Shown here one piece after another: positions 35,486-48,530 of a DNA stretch of 64,000 nucleotides. A model generated the notes under the pieces. That model saw only the letters and a list, made by a program, of their open reading frames with translations. It had not been told where the DNA came from and ran no database searches. The stretch's first letter is position 1; each line of letters begins with the position of its first letter. The translations under genes were made by a program, and so were the position numbers. Source of the DNA: Saturnia japonica (lineage: Eukaryota > Arthropoda > Insecta > Lepidoptera > Saturniidae); NCBI GenBank assembly GCA_033032175.1, contig CM065312.1, forward strand, positions 5,456,001 to 5,520,000, read 5' to 3'.

Positions 35486-37954
35486 AAAAAAAAATAACTG
35501 GATAATGATAGTTTATTTTTCACAATACGGTTGGTTAACTGGAAGAAAATGTCATATAGCATTAAGTCCGCTAGTGTACTAACTAAAACTTGCAATAAAG
35601 TATTCATTCATTATTTCATTACTCGGTTCAAAAATGACAAGAACGGCTAAATTAATTTAGCTTTAAAGTAGACAAATCTTAAGAATTATTTTATCATTTA
35701 ATCAAAAAAGAATCATCTTAAATTTTCACATTCTACAATGTAATTAATGTTAAAAATATATTTGAAACTATGGTTGAAAGCCCAAAACTATATTAATTTT
35801 TGGTTTTCTAAATACTAATTAATAAAAACAAGCTGTAACTGGTAGCTATGTAACCCATTATGTACCTATCACGTAAAATATTATGTGGTTATATTGAATA
35901 GCACCCTTAATATGTATAAATCTTATTTTGAATTATACGGGGTTCTATAGTAAAATGCTAACGGGCTACTTAAAATTTTTATTAAACCAGCCAGTAATAT
36001 CCCAGACCGGGATCGAGAGTAATGTCAAAGGCGAACCGAGTTTTCTCGTATCGATTTTAAGATACAATATTATCTATTTTTCTTAATGTTAAAACTTCTT
36101 CATGAATTTGTTAGTATTATCTTCCTGTTTCTACTTTCTAATATCAACTGATGACGACATGTCGGGTTATAGACTGGCCATGACAGAAATCACTAGTTAT
36201 GTACATACATTATCTGGTCCCAGAACGCGAGTCAGCATTACGGATTTTGAATATATGTGTATAAGTAGTTGTCATGGATTAAACAGACAAGGTCCCTATT
36301 ACCCAGCTCTTGATATTTCCATTTATTTATTCATTATTGTAGAATAGATAGCACCACGTGCATTTCTGATTAGTTTTTGTGCACTGGAAATATTTTTCGA
36401 ATTCTTAAAATTATGCACTCCTAAATTTATAGTAATATATATATTTGTTATGATGAACCTCATCCAAACTTTACTTAGGGTCAAAAAATACCACCAATGA
36501 AATCAAATTAATGAAAAAGAATAATCTTAATTTGAGCTAAAAGGATGTAAGTGTAATTCCTTTAACACCGGATCATTGTATTAATGTTGTTTACAAAAAT
36601 ATGAGTTATTAATATTGGTGCAAAAAAAAAGAGAAAATAGGTTGAGAAGCAAAACAACGATTTAAGACACTTCTGTCAATATATAACAGAACAATATACA
36701 TTAAAAGTCATAATAATTGTGTATACTTAAACTAACTCATATGGCTCAGTAACTCAAAGTAAACCTTATAAAATCAGCCTTAGCTAATTGTAATGAAAAC
36801 GCACCTGCCTGCATATTCTTTATTGCAAAAAAAAATCAAATGGGGGACTTAATGCTAAAAGCATTCTCTATCAGTCTTCCAGGGGAACAAGTGAAAAATA
36901 TGCATAAAATTTAGTAAAAAAAGAGAAAGATCTAGTCAATATTCAATTGCTCTCCAAGAAAAACCTTCGTGGTGAATACTTGAAGGAATCGCGGGAGTTA
37001 GCCATTTGTTGTGCTGCTGTTACGGCGAAAGTTCGGTCGCGGAAATTGGTGGGATGACTTGGTATACTGAGAATTAAAGAATCAGAAGATCTTAGCTGTC
37101 TATTATGCGTATCTGCGAGAGATTGTTATGGATTGAAACCTTCAGAAAACATTAAGATATCTTGTATAAAATCTCGTTTTAAAAATCCTAAACGAGCTGG
37201 ACTCGAGCTATCGTCCACTCGTACTGTACATACAACAGTATCTACAAGTCTGATTGTCACACCGCTAGGCCAATTCGACGACGGTCATTGTCGTGAAAAT
37301 CAGGATTTGCATTAACCGTGTATAGATAATGTTTTCTATCTCATTCTCTTGCAGGCTAAATCCTATAGATGTACTTATAGATGTACTTGTGTTTGTCTCT
37401 TTTTAGTGCCGCTTTTTCGTTTCATCGCGTTTTAAATCAAAACAGTAGGCACCATAGAAGTTTTAACTGCAATAGGTAAATATTGGAATAATCAAGATTC
37501 AATCTGAATAACATTCCAACCAATAAATGCATTTCACCTTCATTCGCCCTACTTGTGTATACACATGTAAGCCAGAAGCAAGGACATGCAACCGAGTTAC
37601 CTGACTTAATTGAATTTCTTGGCGACGGGATGAAGCCCGGTGGCCACGAGTGTTTACTTTCCGAGACAAATTGCCCCTCTTCAATCTAATTAGGCGTCCG
37701 CTGCAGCAAATGAAGGCGGATTATTAAAGAAAATATTGTTTTTTTTTTTTGTATTTATTCTAGTTTGTGCTAAAGTGCGTTTGCTTCAATGTTTATCCTT
37801 CAATCATGCTAAAACGTGTGAAAGAATACTAATTAAATTTGATATTGATTATGTATATGTTTTTGATATAAATACTGTTTTAATAGTTTAATCACCCAGT
37901 GAAGCGGGTGACAACAGCTTGTTTAGAAATATCTACCAAGAAAAGCGCGATCGT
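35486..37954. other. AT-rich DNA without recognised gene
   Basis: Open frames at 36102-36347 and 37133-37315 show no motif and no convincing splice sites. Nothing else identified. Confidence 0.4.
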
Positions 37955-38165
37955 TTATCGAAAAGTCTTTGATTTTGAAAAGTTCCCTGGTGTCTCTCCG
38001 AAGTTAACGATCCAATGCACATTAATTTAAAATGAGACCTTGAAGTATATCCCATCCAACAAAAAAGAATCATCTATAAAGTAAGTTATAACTGAACATC
38101 CATTAAAAAAATATACCTACAATCGAAATGAGTAGCCTTAATCTGTTTTTGAAATCGGTTAAAAA
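37955..38165 (+). repeat. Family C dispersed repeat, copy 3
   Basis: AAAAGTTCCCTGGTGTCTC, TATCCCATCCAACAAAAAAG, CTGAACATCCATTAAAAAA and ATCGAAATGAGTAGCC match the other two copies. It ends in GAAATCGGTTAAAAA. Confidence 0.65.
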
Positions 38166-38734
38166 TTGTTGTTTATGTTTTATAGGCAAGGATTTGCTAG
38201 AATACCTTTATTTAAATTGTGTTTCTAAAGCCTATCTGTTGTAACTAAAAACATACAAATTTCAGGAACAGTTTCATTATAGTGTAAGAGCGTACTAAGA
38301 AATCATTTTTTTGAGGCTTAATGAGCTTCGCAATTAGTACAGTAAAAATTAGTGACAGCTATAGGTAGAACTATCATTTTTAGAAAATAAACGTATAAAG
38401 ATGTGACAAGACACATTAAATAATAGATTCAAATCTGATTTTACGGAGGCGAAACAGCTAATATAAACATGTATAAGTACAATATATAACAACAATAACA
38501 TTTTTAATACAGTTCACACGAAATTGCTTTCTGTAATAATATTTAATACGTAAATTATTTCGACTTGAACGGTTTACTTTCAATTACGTTGTTTAATTTA
38601 AAATCATAGATGAAATGCCTTTCGTTTTAAGAATTAATCTCAGTATTGTAAAAAAATGTTTTAATTGAAAACATATGAATATTCTGAAAATTTTATTAAT
38701 AATATAATGGAGGTAAAGCACAGATATATTTACT

Positions 38735-39344
38735 TGGGGAAGTGCGATTGGCGGAATACCTGGAGGAAGAAAGGTTTTTCACGCGAGGTCAACTGTATCT
38801 TCTTTACAAGGCAAAAGTTCGGCCGTGTATGGAATACTGTTCGCATCTCTGGGATGGATCCGCAATTAAATACCTCCTTGATGCTCTAGACAGGTTACAG
38901 AGACGGGTCGTTCACTTTATTAATGATGCTGACGTTACCAAATACATAGAGCCGCGTCAACTGCGCAGGAACATCATCTTGCTGAGCGTGTTCTATCGTC
39001 TGTATCACGGTGAGTGTTCTGAAGAGCTGTTGAATCTAATACCCTTCTCTCCAATCTACAAAAAAATACGCGCTTGGCTTTGTAATCACAGTTTTACTGT
39101 AACCACCATCTCGGCACTAACCAAGAAGTTTTCTATGACTTATCTTAGTCGTACCGTGAAGCTGTGGAACATTCTCCCGGCCAGTGTGTTCGCTCCTTCT
39201 TACGCCATCGGGTCCTTTAAGCATAACGTGAAGAGATATTTATGCAGGCGACTGTCGATGGATTTAGATCTTTCGATGTGTTTACCTTCAGGGACAGTAT
39301 CGTCAATGTGGCGAAAGACAAAGACAAAGATCGCAGCTAAATAA
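38735..39344 (+). pseudogene. 5'-truncated LINE ORF2, reverse transcriptase C-terminal region
   Basis: About 200 codons remain open to the stop at 39342-39344. Readable segments are RFFTRGQLYLLYKAKVRPCM, EYCSHLWDGSA, LDRLQRRVVHFI, FYRLYHGECSEELLNLIP and SRTVKLWNILPASVF. This layout is the thumb and tail region that follows the YADD domain in CR1- and Jockey-like LINEs. The catalytic part is missing, as in most 5'-truncated LINE copies. The open frame suggests a moderately young copy. Related pieces are at 33840, 44296 and 57650. Confidence 0.8.
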
Positions 39345-39500
39345 CTGTGTTGTGTTCCTGCAGTAAGTAGCGTTTCCAGAGTTCCTTAGGGTAGGGAGTT
39401 TCAAGGTCGATTATGTAGTAGTAACACCTATGGAATTACAAGCGTCCATAGGTTACGGTAGTCGCTCACCATTAGGCTAGCCACATGGTTGTTTGCCATC
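39345..39500 (+). repeat. 3' UTR of the 38735 LINE
   Basis: AGATCGCAGCTAAATAACTG through GGTTACGGTAGTCGCTCACC, ATGGTTGTTTGCCATC and TATAAAAAAGA. The inverted piece at 44296-44500 shares GATCGCAGCCAAATAAC and TTACCATCAGGCGGGCCG in the same order. Confidence 0.7.
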
Positions 39501-42371
39501 TTTGCATTATAAAAAAGACCGCTTATTTAGTATATTCAGCTAAGGCTGTAAAAGTAATAAATAATTCAAAATAACGCTTGGTAAGTTTATCTGAATATTT
39601 AATACTAAGGTCACTTACCAAGTACATTCACTTCTAGATAAGCCACCCACTGAACATAATTATTATGTAGATCAGATGCACAGTTTTGGCACCCGAAAGC
39701 GCTAAGAGATTATGACAAAACTTTTCTAGTTCTTTTACAACTTTTTATATAACTTGCCTTGTTAGTATGGGTCAAATATTGCAACTGAATTTTAAAACAG
39801 TTACCCCCAACCGATTAAGTTGAAATTTTGCATACACGTTTAGTTTGGATGACAATGCATGGTTAGATAAATTACGTCATTCTAATCCAATATGACGGAC
39901 TCCCAAAGATGTTGGGCTAGTTATTCTTTGTGCACCCTCATGATATGGGTATCAAATGAAAGGGTTTGTTGAAAGAGTAGGAAAAAATATTAATAAAAAA
40001 CTTTTTTAAACACACTTTTATTCAACATTTTAATAGTTTATAGCGTAAATTATGAGGGAGAAAAGAGAATTGAAACTAAATAACATCTTACTCGTTAGAA
40101 GCTTTTAAAATTATTGAAGTACTGAATAACAGCTTGTTTAAAGATTTTTTTATAATAAATTTCCTTATAACCTAATATTTTGCTATTATGAAAAAAGTGA
40201 ATGCGTGAACTTAATATGAACTTATGCTATACTTAACGTAATCGTAACGGGACTGTCCCGCTTTCAGGCAGTTTGAAAACAATTTGGATTACCAAAACCA
40301 TCATCAACAAATCATGTAATCGCTGCATTCTTACTTGAAAACTGGACTCGATATTATAAAACAGATTAGATTCGCCGACAAATTTATGAGAAGTGATTAG
40401 ACGTTACATTAATTCTACATATCTACTTATTATTGGTTTAGAATAAGTGTTACCATGTTTTCGTTTTTTAATAAAAAGTAGTTCAATAAAAAAATGATCA
40501 AATAATTCTTTATGTGTCCCGCTTTAATGAGAAAAAAGAAAGCACACGTTAGCTATACTACATTTGATATTATGTGACTTATATCATAGTGTATTCTTTT
40601 TGTTACAAAGTACACGCATCATGAAAACTGACTCTAAATTTTGAATACATTGAAATGTTTTTTTTTTTTTAATTTTTAATGAAATTTGTCTGGTGTCTCT
40701 ATAGTTTTGAAATGATAATTTTATTTTAACTATATTTATATTGCCTTGCTGCGAAACCATACCAAAACAACAATGAATCTTGGTACAAGCAAACTTCCTA
40801 GGTATAACTGTGCGCGCTCAAGTGTTCTTACATGTAAACTTACTTATCTCTGAGTTTGTTCACACTCGGAAAATTTTAGATGACTTTGCCAAAGTGTTTC
40901 TGAATTTACACGAAATAAATAACAACACAAATTTGTGTCAAAACTGCGTAAAAAAATTTTGATATTACAGTAACAGGTATTCGGTAGGACTACAGTAATT
41001 ATCGTGTAACAAATGCGTGCGGAATCGTGGAGCACCGGTATTTAATAATATAATTATTAATAATCGTGCTTGAGTATGCAAGTGTACGAGATAATATGAA
41101 TTAATTATTACAACTCGACATTATTTGATTTTTTAATTCTATATACTTTGTAAAGTTTAAAGTAGAAGGCTACCTTCGAAGTCTATTATAGTCAGCTATT
41201 TATATTATGTTTCCATTAAACCGCGAAACAGGAGACTATCGGGTAACCTATCATACAAACGACCAAGGCAATAACTCAGGCTTAGCTCGGCCTAGAAGGG
41301 GGATATGGCCGGCGGAGGGGGAAACACCTGTTGCTATGGTTACCGGTTTACAACCCGCCGTAATTTTAACCCTTACGCTAACGCAACAAAGCTTAATATA
41401 ACGTTAGCTGTAAATGTATAATTTTTACAATATTTTCTCAGCTCATATGATCTCAAATTATGTTCAATATTCCCATATGCGTACCTACGTCCAATTTACG
41501 TATTTTATCTAATATTTTCTTTTCGGATACGTTACGTGAAGTCCGCGTAAAAATTTGTTGCGACTTATTAGAAAATTTACGATCTTTGTTCAGAGTTTCC
41601 AAATAAATATTGGATGGTAGCTTTTGATGCGGTGCTGTAACATTGTTTATTTTAAATGATTTATTTTATGATTCATTATCGGAGTCCATAGGAAGATATA
41701 TAGAAACATCGAGTTTAATATGTATGAAGAAGATAAGAAGAAGAAGAGAGAGAAGAAGAAGATAACGTACAAGAAAGGATGAGATAAAATAAAAAAATTG
41801 CAGTGTGTCTTGCAAAAGCTTACCAACAGATAGATTTTTATATCTCTATCTATATCAGTAACAGACAATGATGGATAGATAGATTATTAAAAACGTCTGT
41901 AAGGAAACAGAAAATCTGCTTAATTTTAAAAGTTTGAAAAAAAAAATTTTGTTTAAAAGTTATTAAGAATATGTACCTGACTGGGTCGTGATCGCTATGT
42001 ACACGGTAATAAATCCATCACAGTAACTATAAAAACTATTAATAGTTATTTATAGTACTATAGAAATGACGGTTAATAAATATACATTGCATTGCAAAAA
42101 AAGGGGACCTGAGGAAATTTACGTTCTAAGGTCGATTTCAGTTAAATTAAATTGGATTTAATTGTTTGACGTAACTGTGTACAATCGTGTAAATTAATAT
42201 GTGTGAATTGAATTCGGGCAATTTTTTCATTATTTTCGATGACTTCCATAAAACCGATGTACACGTCCAAACAATAAAAAGTGGTCATCAATAAAACAAG
42301 TTTTTTTTACTTTTTTAAATTAAAAAAACTTACAAATGTAGAAATCTAATAACTAGTATCAAAATCAAGGC
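39501..42371. other. Mostly AT-rich DNA without recognised gene
   Basis: 41240-41400 is GC-richer (AAGGGGGATATGGCCGGCGG) and open for 64 codons, but has no motif. A purine-rich AAGAAGAAG stretch lies at 41725-41765. Confidence 0.4.
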
Positions 42372-43334
42372 TTAAATCCTTCTGGGCATGCTTTCCACCA
42401 TATTTTTAATAACGTTTTGAGGAATACGTTCACACTCTGCTACAATGACTCCTTTTAGCTCCCCTAATGTTTTGTGGTGCAGGTTGCACTGATCTTACCT
42501 TCTCTTTAGAATATTCCAGACATGCTTAATTGGATTGAGGTCAGGACTTTGAGCTGGCCAATCTAATCGAAGGATCCCAACTTCTTGCATGTATGCTTCC
42601 ACGTCGCTATAACGGTTAGGGCGAGCATTGTCGTCCATAAAAATGGAATTTTCTTCGAGAGTAGTCAATGCGGGCTGTGCATGTGGAATTAGGACCCGTT
42701 ACATACTGGTATGCATTTAATGCTCCATTTTCTATGAAAACAAACTCCGTACGCCCCGTCGAATTAATTGCTGCCTAAAACATAATGAAGCCTCCGCCAA
42801 TGAAGTGATTTGTTCGGAATACACTTTCGCATAGCGATCCCGTGGTCTTCGTAGCATTCGCCGGCGTCGCTTCTCTCCACACAAGGAGATTCTAGTTTCA
42901 TCAGAAAATAATACCTTGTTCCAGTCTTTCAGAGTCCATGAAGACCAGATTAGAGCAAAACGGTGATCACGGAGTAATTTAGAGCTCCGAGCCTGACGGT
43001 AACTGCTGATATTGGCAGCCAAAAGACTTATCCTGACCGTCAACAAGCTAACTTCTACTACTCTTACTTCTTCAAGGTTATTCTTTTTGTCCACACTTCA
43101 CGCCTTACGGTTCCGCAACGCGTAACTCACAAAAAAGTGGTCAGCTCGTGGTTCAATGCATCGTTTTATTCCCGAACCGGGTCTTCTTTTGACCGAACCG
43201 GTCTCTTGATATAGTTGCCAAGTCCTCTGGACAGCTGAACGACTCACGCTTAGCTTGTGAGACACATGGGTTTACGAACAACTTTCTTCAATTAGGGCTA
43301 TAATTTTACCGGCTCTTATCGCTTTGTTAATCAT
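42372..43334 (-). pseudogene. Tc1-like DD34E transposase, inactivated
   Basis: Tc1 transposases cut and paste the element at TA sites. Reading the minus strand, an ATG at 43334 is followed by a helix-turn-helix remnant (SVSRSAVQRTWQLYQETGS). The first catalytic Asp lies in FSDETRISL (about 42886-42910), the second in FMDDNARPN (about 42615-42645). DWPAQSPDLNPI follows; the residue 34 positions after the second Asp, which should be Glu, is Lys (NPIKHVWNILKR, about 42505-42540). Several stops and frameshifts also break the frame, e.g. a stop after ESCS near the N-terminus and one after ILKRR. Clear terminal inverted repeats were not found. Confidence 0.85.
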
Positions 43335-44295
43335 ATCAGAAAGTGCATAATGTAAAAAGAAAAATTAAATTGTTCAATATGCAGAAAATATCCAAAAAGT
43401 TTTAAAATTTTAGTAATCAGCAAAAAACAGTTTTAGTAATTCGCGCCATTATACTATTTCCATTTCTTTATTTTCTCGATGAGAGTTCCAATTTGATAGT
43501 TGTAGTGTTGTGAACAAATAAGTAATGATGATGTAATGACGATTCATCAGATTTTGATTAAAATAAATAAATAAAGATTACCTGTCGTTATAATTATTTC
43601 GTTTCATTGTCGAGTACCTACCTATACCTACTTATTTTACAACAGCTTCGAAAATTTTGAAGAAGTTGGCATTATTAATCAAGAATTAATACGTGTAACA
43701 TCTTATAATGAAATATAATATTAATTAATAAATTTATACAAAAGTATCCGGCAGTAGTTTAGTTTCTTACATTTTGTAAAAAAATATCGGGTCTGTCATT
43801 GTGTTACGTTTATCGATGTAGCTCTACCCCTATCAGTTTCTCCGACTTTGGTATAACCTTGTACGTGTGTAAACGTCATATTTTTATAAAATAATACATA
43901 CATAATGTAAAAAAGACGCTCGTTCAAGTTTTCACATGAGCTGTCATCGAGAAAATAAAGAAATGGAAATGGTATAGTCAAACAATTTTATAGTAATTAT
44001 TATTTTCCTTTTGTTAATTTAAATTTGGAATGTAAGGATACATGCCAGGATGCTACAAATAACATGCGAATACATCGACAAATTAATAAAACCTCTTTCT
44101 TGTAATATTAATTGAAGTAGAGAAAACAATCTCAAGTGCCTGTTTTTTGCAAAAGGGTTTTTAAATTAATGCTGGAACATATATCGTAAGTTTAATTTTA
44201 TCTTTTTTGAGCCATTAATTTTTTATCGATTATATAGAGTTCGAGGTCGAAGTAAGAAGTCACAAATTGGAATCTCGTAAAGTTCAGTTGGGTTA
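43335..44295. other. AT-rich DNA with a 26-bp perfect inverted repeat
   Basis: ATTTCCATTTCTTTATTTTC plus TCGATG at 43456-43481 recurs inverted at 43945-43970, about 460 bases away. This may bound a small non-autonomous DNA element. No gene is seen inside. Confidence 0.55.
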
Positions 44296-44500
44296 GATTT
44301 TTTATACTACTAATTTGGCAAACAAGCGTACGGCCCGCCTGATGGTAAGTGTCTACCATAGCCAATACCAAGAAGCTCTGGAAACTATACTCACCTCAGA
44401 AATACAACAGAAAGTTATTTGGCTGCGATCTTTTGTAGGGTAGAATCTTACTTACCCAGTCTTACTATCCCAAGTAGAGAGATATCACCAAACAAATTTG
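44296..44500 (-). repeat. Inverted 3' UTR fragment of the 38735 LINE family
   Basis: On the minus strand it reads AGATCGCAGCCAAATAAC, TTTCCAGAGCTTCTTGG, TTACCATCAGGCGGGCCGTA and CGCTTGTTTGCCAAATTA, colinear with 39330-39500. Confidence 0.7.
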
Positions 44501-45769
44501 TCTGTGACTTACCTCTCTTCGAACAAACTTTGTGAATTTTGTGTTAACGTCTTTAAGTCGGTAATTTGTTTACTTTAGAAAACAGTATTATGTAAAAAAA
44601 TAATAATTGAAAATGGTATATTATTGCAGCTTATATTTGCAAAAATAAAATTTAGTAAGATTCAACTCTGTAATTTGAGCGATGCGGACGAATCGCAGTG
44701 CAGATCGTGACGTAGAAACTTCCCAATAACTAAGACTTCGAAGCACCCACATAAACCCGATTTCCTGAACGGAATATCGAACTACCAATAATGAGTTCTC
44801 TGATAATACTAAAGGAAACCTATTAAACATTCGATTTGGTACATCGGTGTTGCAGAAAAATCTACATATATATTCATTTAGAATTATTGTATACAAAATA
44901 TTTTTAGAGAATTAAGCCGCAATTAGAAATTAGTCTCTTTTTAAAATGTAAAAATGATGTTGTTACTATATAAACTGCCAAGAGAAAAAACTTATATGTT
45001 TGCCGAAACATACGTCTGTTTGAATACATGTTGTGTGTGTTTCTTTACCTGATTTATCTATATATTTGTTACTAGATTTTGATCGCAACTTTGTTCCCGT
45101 TGCCTTCGAAACATAATTTGTAATGTATATGCAAATATATACCAAAAAGGTCAAATCACGGTGTCACGGATAATATTATATTGTGTCAATAAAGTGAAAA
45201 ACAGTTACTAATTTGTACGCATTACAACGATATAATATAAATGTTTATACTATAATTTATAATACCCTACATATATTTTCGCCCTGTAGATATAGTAAAA
45301 CAAATACACTCCTAATATAAATCAAGGAGGTATTTAATGAGTACATAAAGGCAACGGCACTAAAGTTACATAATTAACGGCAATTAGTTTGTCTTCTTAG
45401 CCCTTTGAAACTGTAACTCCCCTAGCGTTTATATGCCAAGTCAATTAATTCCAATTCCCTGAATACTTTTAGTTAAAGGTTGTTGAATTTTTTATCGAAT
45501 CGAAGTTTGAAATATTGAGTGCTGAATGTAATTTAGGTTAACGAACTTACGCCGTAGAGAGAGAGAGAGAGGGAGAAAGTAAATTTAAAGCCTTTATTTT
45601 TTGTTCGTTCTGCAATATTACAAACTCTATTTATTTATCTTAATTGCGGTCATTTATGATGGTCCTGTATGACCTTTACGTTAATTAATTTAGGATGTTT
45701 GTGTGTTTAATACGTTCGTGTAAATTATACTAAATCCGGTAATGTGATATTTTGTGTATGTACTTCAAT
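44501..45769. other. AT-rich DNA without recognised gene
   Basis: A minus-strand open frame at 44621-44896 shows no motif. A GA microsatellite is at 45557-45574. Confidence 0.4.
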
Positions 45770-46066
45770 AACGATTTGATGTCGATTGTTGTTTCGACCA
45801 ACAAATTTTTCTGAATTTGCGTACATTTACTAATGCAAATTGGTACACTATTGGATGACGGTGAAGGAAAATATCGTGAGAAAACCTGCACGCTTCATAA
45901 ATGTTCCTTAGTGTCACTATATGTGGGAAAAATATAAAACTGTTGATTTCTCTGTATTTGAAATCGCCAGTGCGTCGTGGGCTGGTATGGTGATTGAAGA
46001 CCGTGCCTTCCTTTAGGAATTGACCTTTGCCCAACAGTAGGACACTTATAGGCCAATATTATTAAT
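45770..46066 (+). repeat. LINE 3'-end fragment with CCCAACAGTAGGACAC motif
   Basis: GGTGAAGGAAAATATCGTGAG, CGCCAGTGCGTCGTGGGC and TTGCCCAACAGTAGGACACTTATAGGC match the layout of 30180-30335 and the general lepidopteran LINE end. Confidence 0.55.
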
Positions 46067-46661
46067 TAAAACCTTTAAAAAAATATTACCAGAATTACAG
46101 TGATAGGGCTACTAAACTTTTTTACCGTTCGGTTGGTTAATTATTAAAAGCTATGTAAATTTTGTTTTTACTTTATTGATTTATTTTCGTATAACTTTTG
46201 TACTAGTTGATTTAATAATTTCATACACTTCCGAGCTGTTAACTATCCAGAAAATGATTGATTGCAGTGGCGTATTTCAGAAGACATTAATATTAAGAAG
46301 TGAAAAATAATTTGAAATTTAATTGCATGACGGAATCGTTTGAAACACTTCGTTCAGGATAAAAATATTGTGTAAGGTAATAAAATGATGTAAACATTAA
46401 AGTTTTATAATAAATATACAACATAGATTTTATAGGTATGTATAACCCTGGGTCTTTTTATATCAAATCATATACATTGTAGGTGTTTTTACAAATAAAT
46501 ATTTTTTAATTTAAAACTGTAATATCAAATCATAAAAACGCCTTTATTTATACCAGTTTTACTTAGAGTTAGACTGGTATTGGGGCTACTGTATTTTATG
46601 AAAAAAAACCTGTGAAATCTTATTTTAGAATATTTAGATGATGTTTTTATTTATCAGTATA
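46067..46661. other. AT-rich DNA without recognised gene
   Basis: Nothing identifiable. Confidence 0.45.
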
Positions 46662-46985
46662 GGTTTAGCGTTGTGGCCACAATCTCATCTGATCTTAAGT
46701 GACGATGTGGCCAAGATGGTAACACGCTAAGCCTAGTGGAATACTGGCTCTCAAATGCAGCTACCCGAATATACCTATTAGTGTTTGGTAACAGATTTTT
46801 TATTTGAGGGTGGTAGCTAGCCAGACGGGCATTAGAAAAACCCTACAACCATTCTATGGTTCCATCGCGATTTTTCGATGATCACCAAAAGCTCAGGCTC
46901 CTTGACGGGATTCAAACTCACGTCGATCGACGCGGAGTACGTATACGCTACCTACTGACACATCATTGCTTCAGAGTAAGTTACG
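46662..46985 (-). repeat. tRNA-derived SINE, minus-strand copy
   Basis: Inverted match to 35186-35485: CAATCTCATCTGATCTTAAG, TGGTAACACGCTAAGCC, GTAGCTAGCCAGACGGGC, and the inverted B box GGGATTCAAACTCACG. Confidence 0.75.
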
Positions 46986-48287
46986 TATGTATAACAATAT
47001 TAAAGAAATATATTTAAATTAATTTATTTACATATACATCATACATAAATAACAAGGTCAATTTATAAGATAATAAAAGGAAATTTTATAAAAATAATAA
47101 AATACTGCAAAATAAATCATTCTTTTGTATGCTCCATGAGAATGAGACCATGGAATTTTTTTTTCTAAAACTAATCATTCATTGCTGACACTTTGTACAT
47201 TTTGTTTTGTTGTGATTTACGTTTGTTTTAATAAATATGACTGATTTATTACCATCATCTGTAAAAACGATTACATTGCTTTAAAAAAACATGAAATAAT
47301 TCTGTATGGTACAAATTTTCTCATTTAATGCAAATATTATTTTTAAATGAAAATCATAATGGTTGATAATCTTCATATGTTATTTCTCAAGAATGTTTTT
47401 GTGACAATGCCATATCTCCGTTAGTTCTTCATCAAAATTAATAATTCAAACACCATTTTTAAAAGCTTATGTTCTCGGCAATTGACAAAAATGCCATTAT
47501 TAAAAAAAAATTTTTCTTTCTTATAATAAGTACCTTATATAGGTACATTATACTTACATATACATTTAGTAAAAATCTATTATTTTGAAAGTAAAACCAG
47601 ACACTTTAATTTTATTGACTTGTTTTTATTACTATACCCTACTGTGTCACTTAATATTTAATATTAAATAACATTGTGTGCAATCTTAATTGACGCTATT
47701 GGCGAAGATTTAATACTATAAAGACAAATAGATTACGATTGATGTTTTTGTTAAAGAAAATGTATACAATTAATATGTAGGAGACGCCATCTATTATCAA
47801 GAACTTTAAATAACCTGACAGCTGTTACACTAATTACATTAAACTAAACTATATTATTATACTTATAGTGACTATATATTCATTCCCTTGCCATGCCTCG
47901 TAAATTGTTTTAAAAGTAATATATTTATGCAGTTAACCTTGTCGGTCTTTACAGCGTTGCCTTACGATAATCCTGTTGAAATTAGGAATTAAAGAATCCC
48001 GTGATATCTCTGCATTCCTAACGAGTTCTGTTCTTGCAGAAAGAAAGGTTATAGCTTTATTTTCATCGTAGCTAGAGAGCTATACCAATCGTCATAATGA
48101 TAAAATCGCTTTTCGCCTAATGTAGGCGAATATAATTTTAATCATATTTTTTAAATTTTCAGTCGCCGATTTTTTATAAGTATATAAAAAATCATTTTTG
48201 TAATAAAAAAGAAATAATACATAAATATCATACTATGATAACAATAATAAAAAATCGGTTGTCTGTAAAGTCGGTTTACTGACGATA
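46986..48287. other. AT-rich DNA; family A tail at about 47540-47625
   Basis: 47560-47625 (ACATTTAGTAAAAATCTATTATTTTG, ACCAGACACTTTAATTTTATT) matches the 3' end of family A. The remainder is unassigned. Confidence 0.4.
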
Positions 48288-48530
48288 GTTGAACGTGACA
48301 ACGTCATAAGAAAATACTGATGAAATGGTATCATTTTAATGCAATGCAAGACACATGTCGAACGCTGCCGAACGCGGAGGCCGATTGTGCCTCTTTGTCG
48401 CTCGTTCCGCGCTCTCGCTTGCACTTGAAGCCCTAAATGGAACGCCTCAGAGTGAGGTAACGACGCATGAGTCATGTTTTTTCGTGCGTGCAGCAGCTCC
48501 ATCGAATTATAAGACGTTGTCACGTCAAAA
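48288..48530. mobile_element. MITE of about 240 bp
   Basis: Inverted ends AACGTGACAACGTC (48292-48305) and GACGTTGTCACGTC (48513-48526) match at 13 of 14 bases. The GC-richer interior (CCGCGCTCTCGCTTGCAC) is open on both strands but resembles no protein. The internal end ATCGAATTATAAGACGTTGT recurs widely in Lepidoptera as far as I remember. The target duplication is not clear. Confidence 0.6.
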
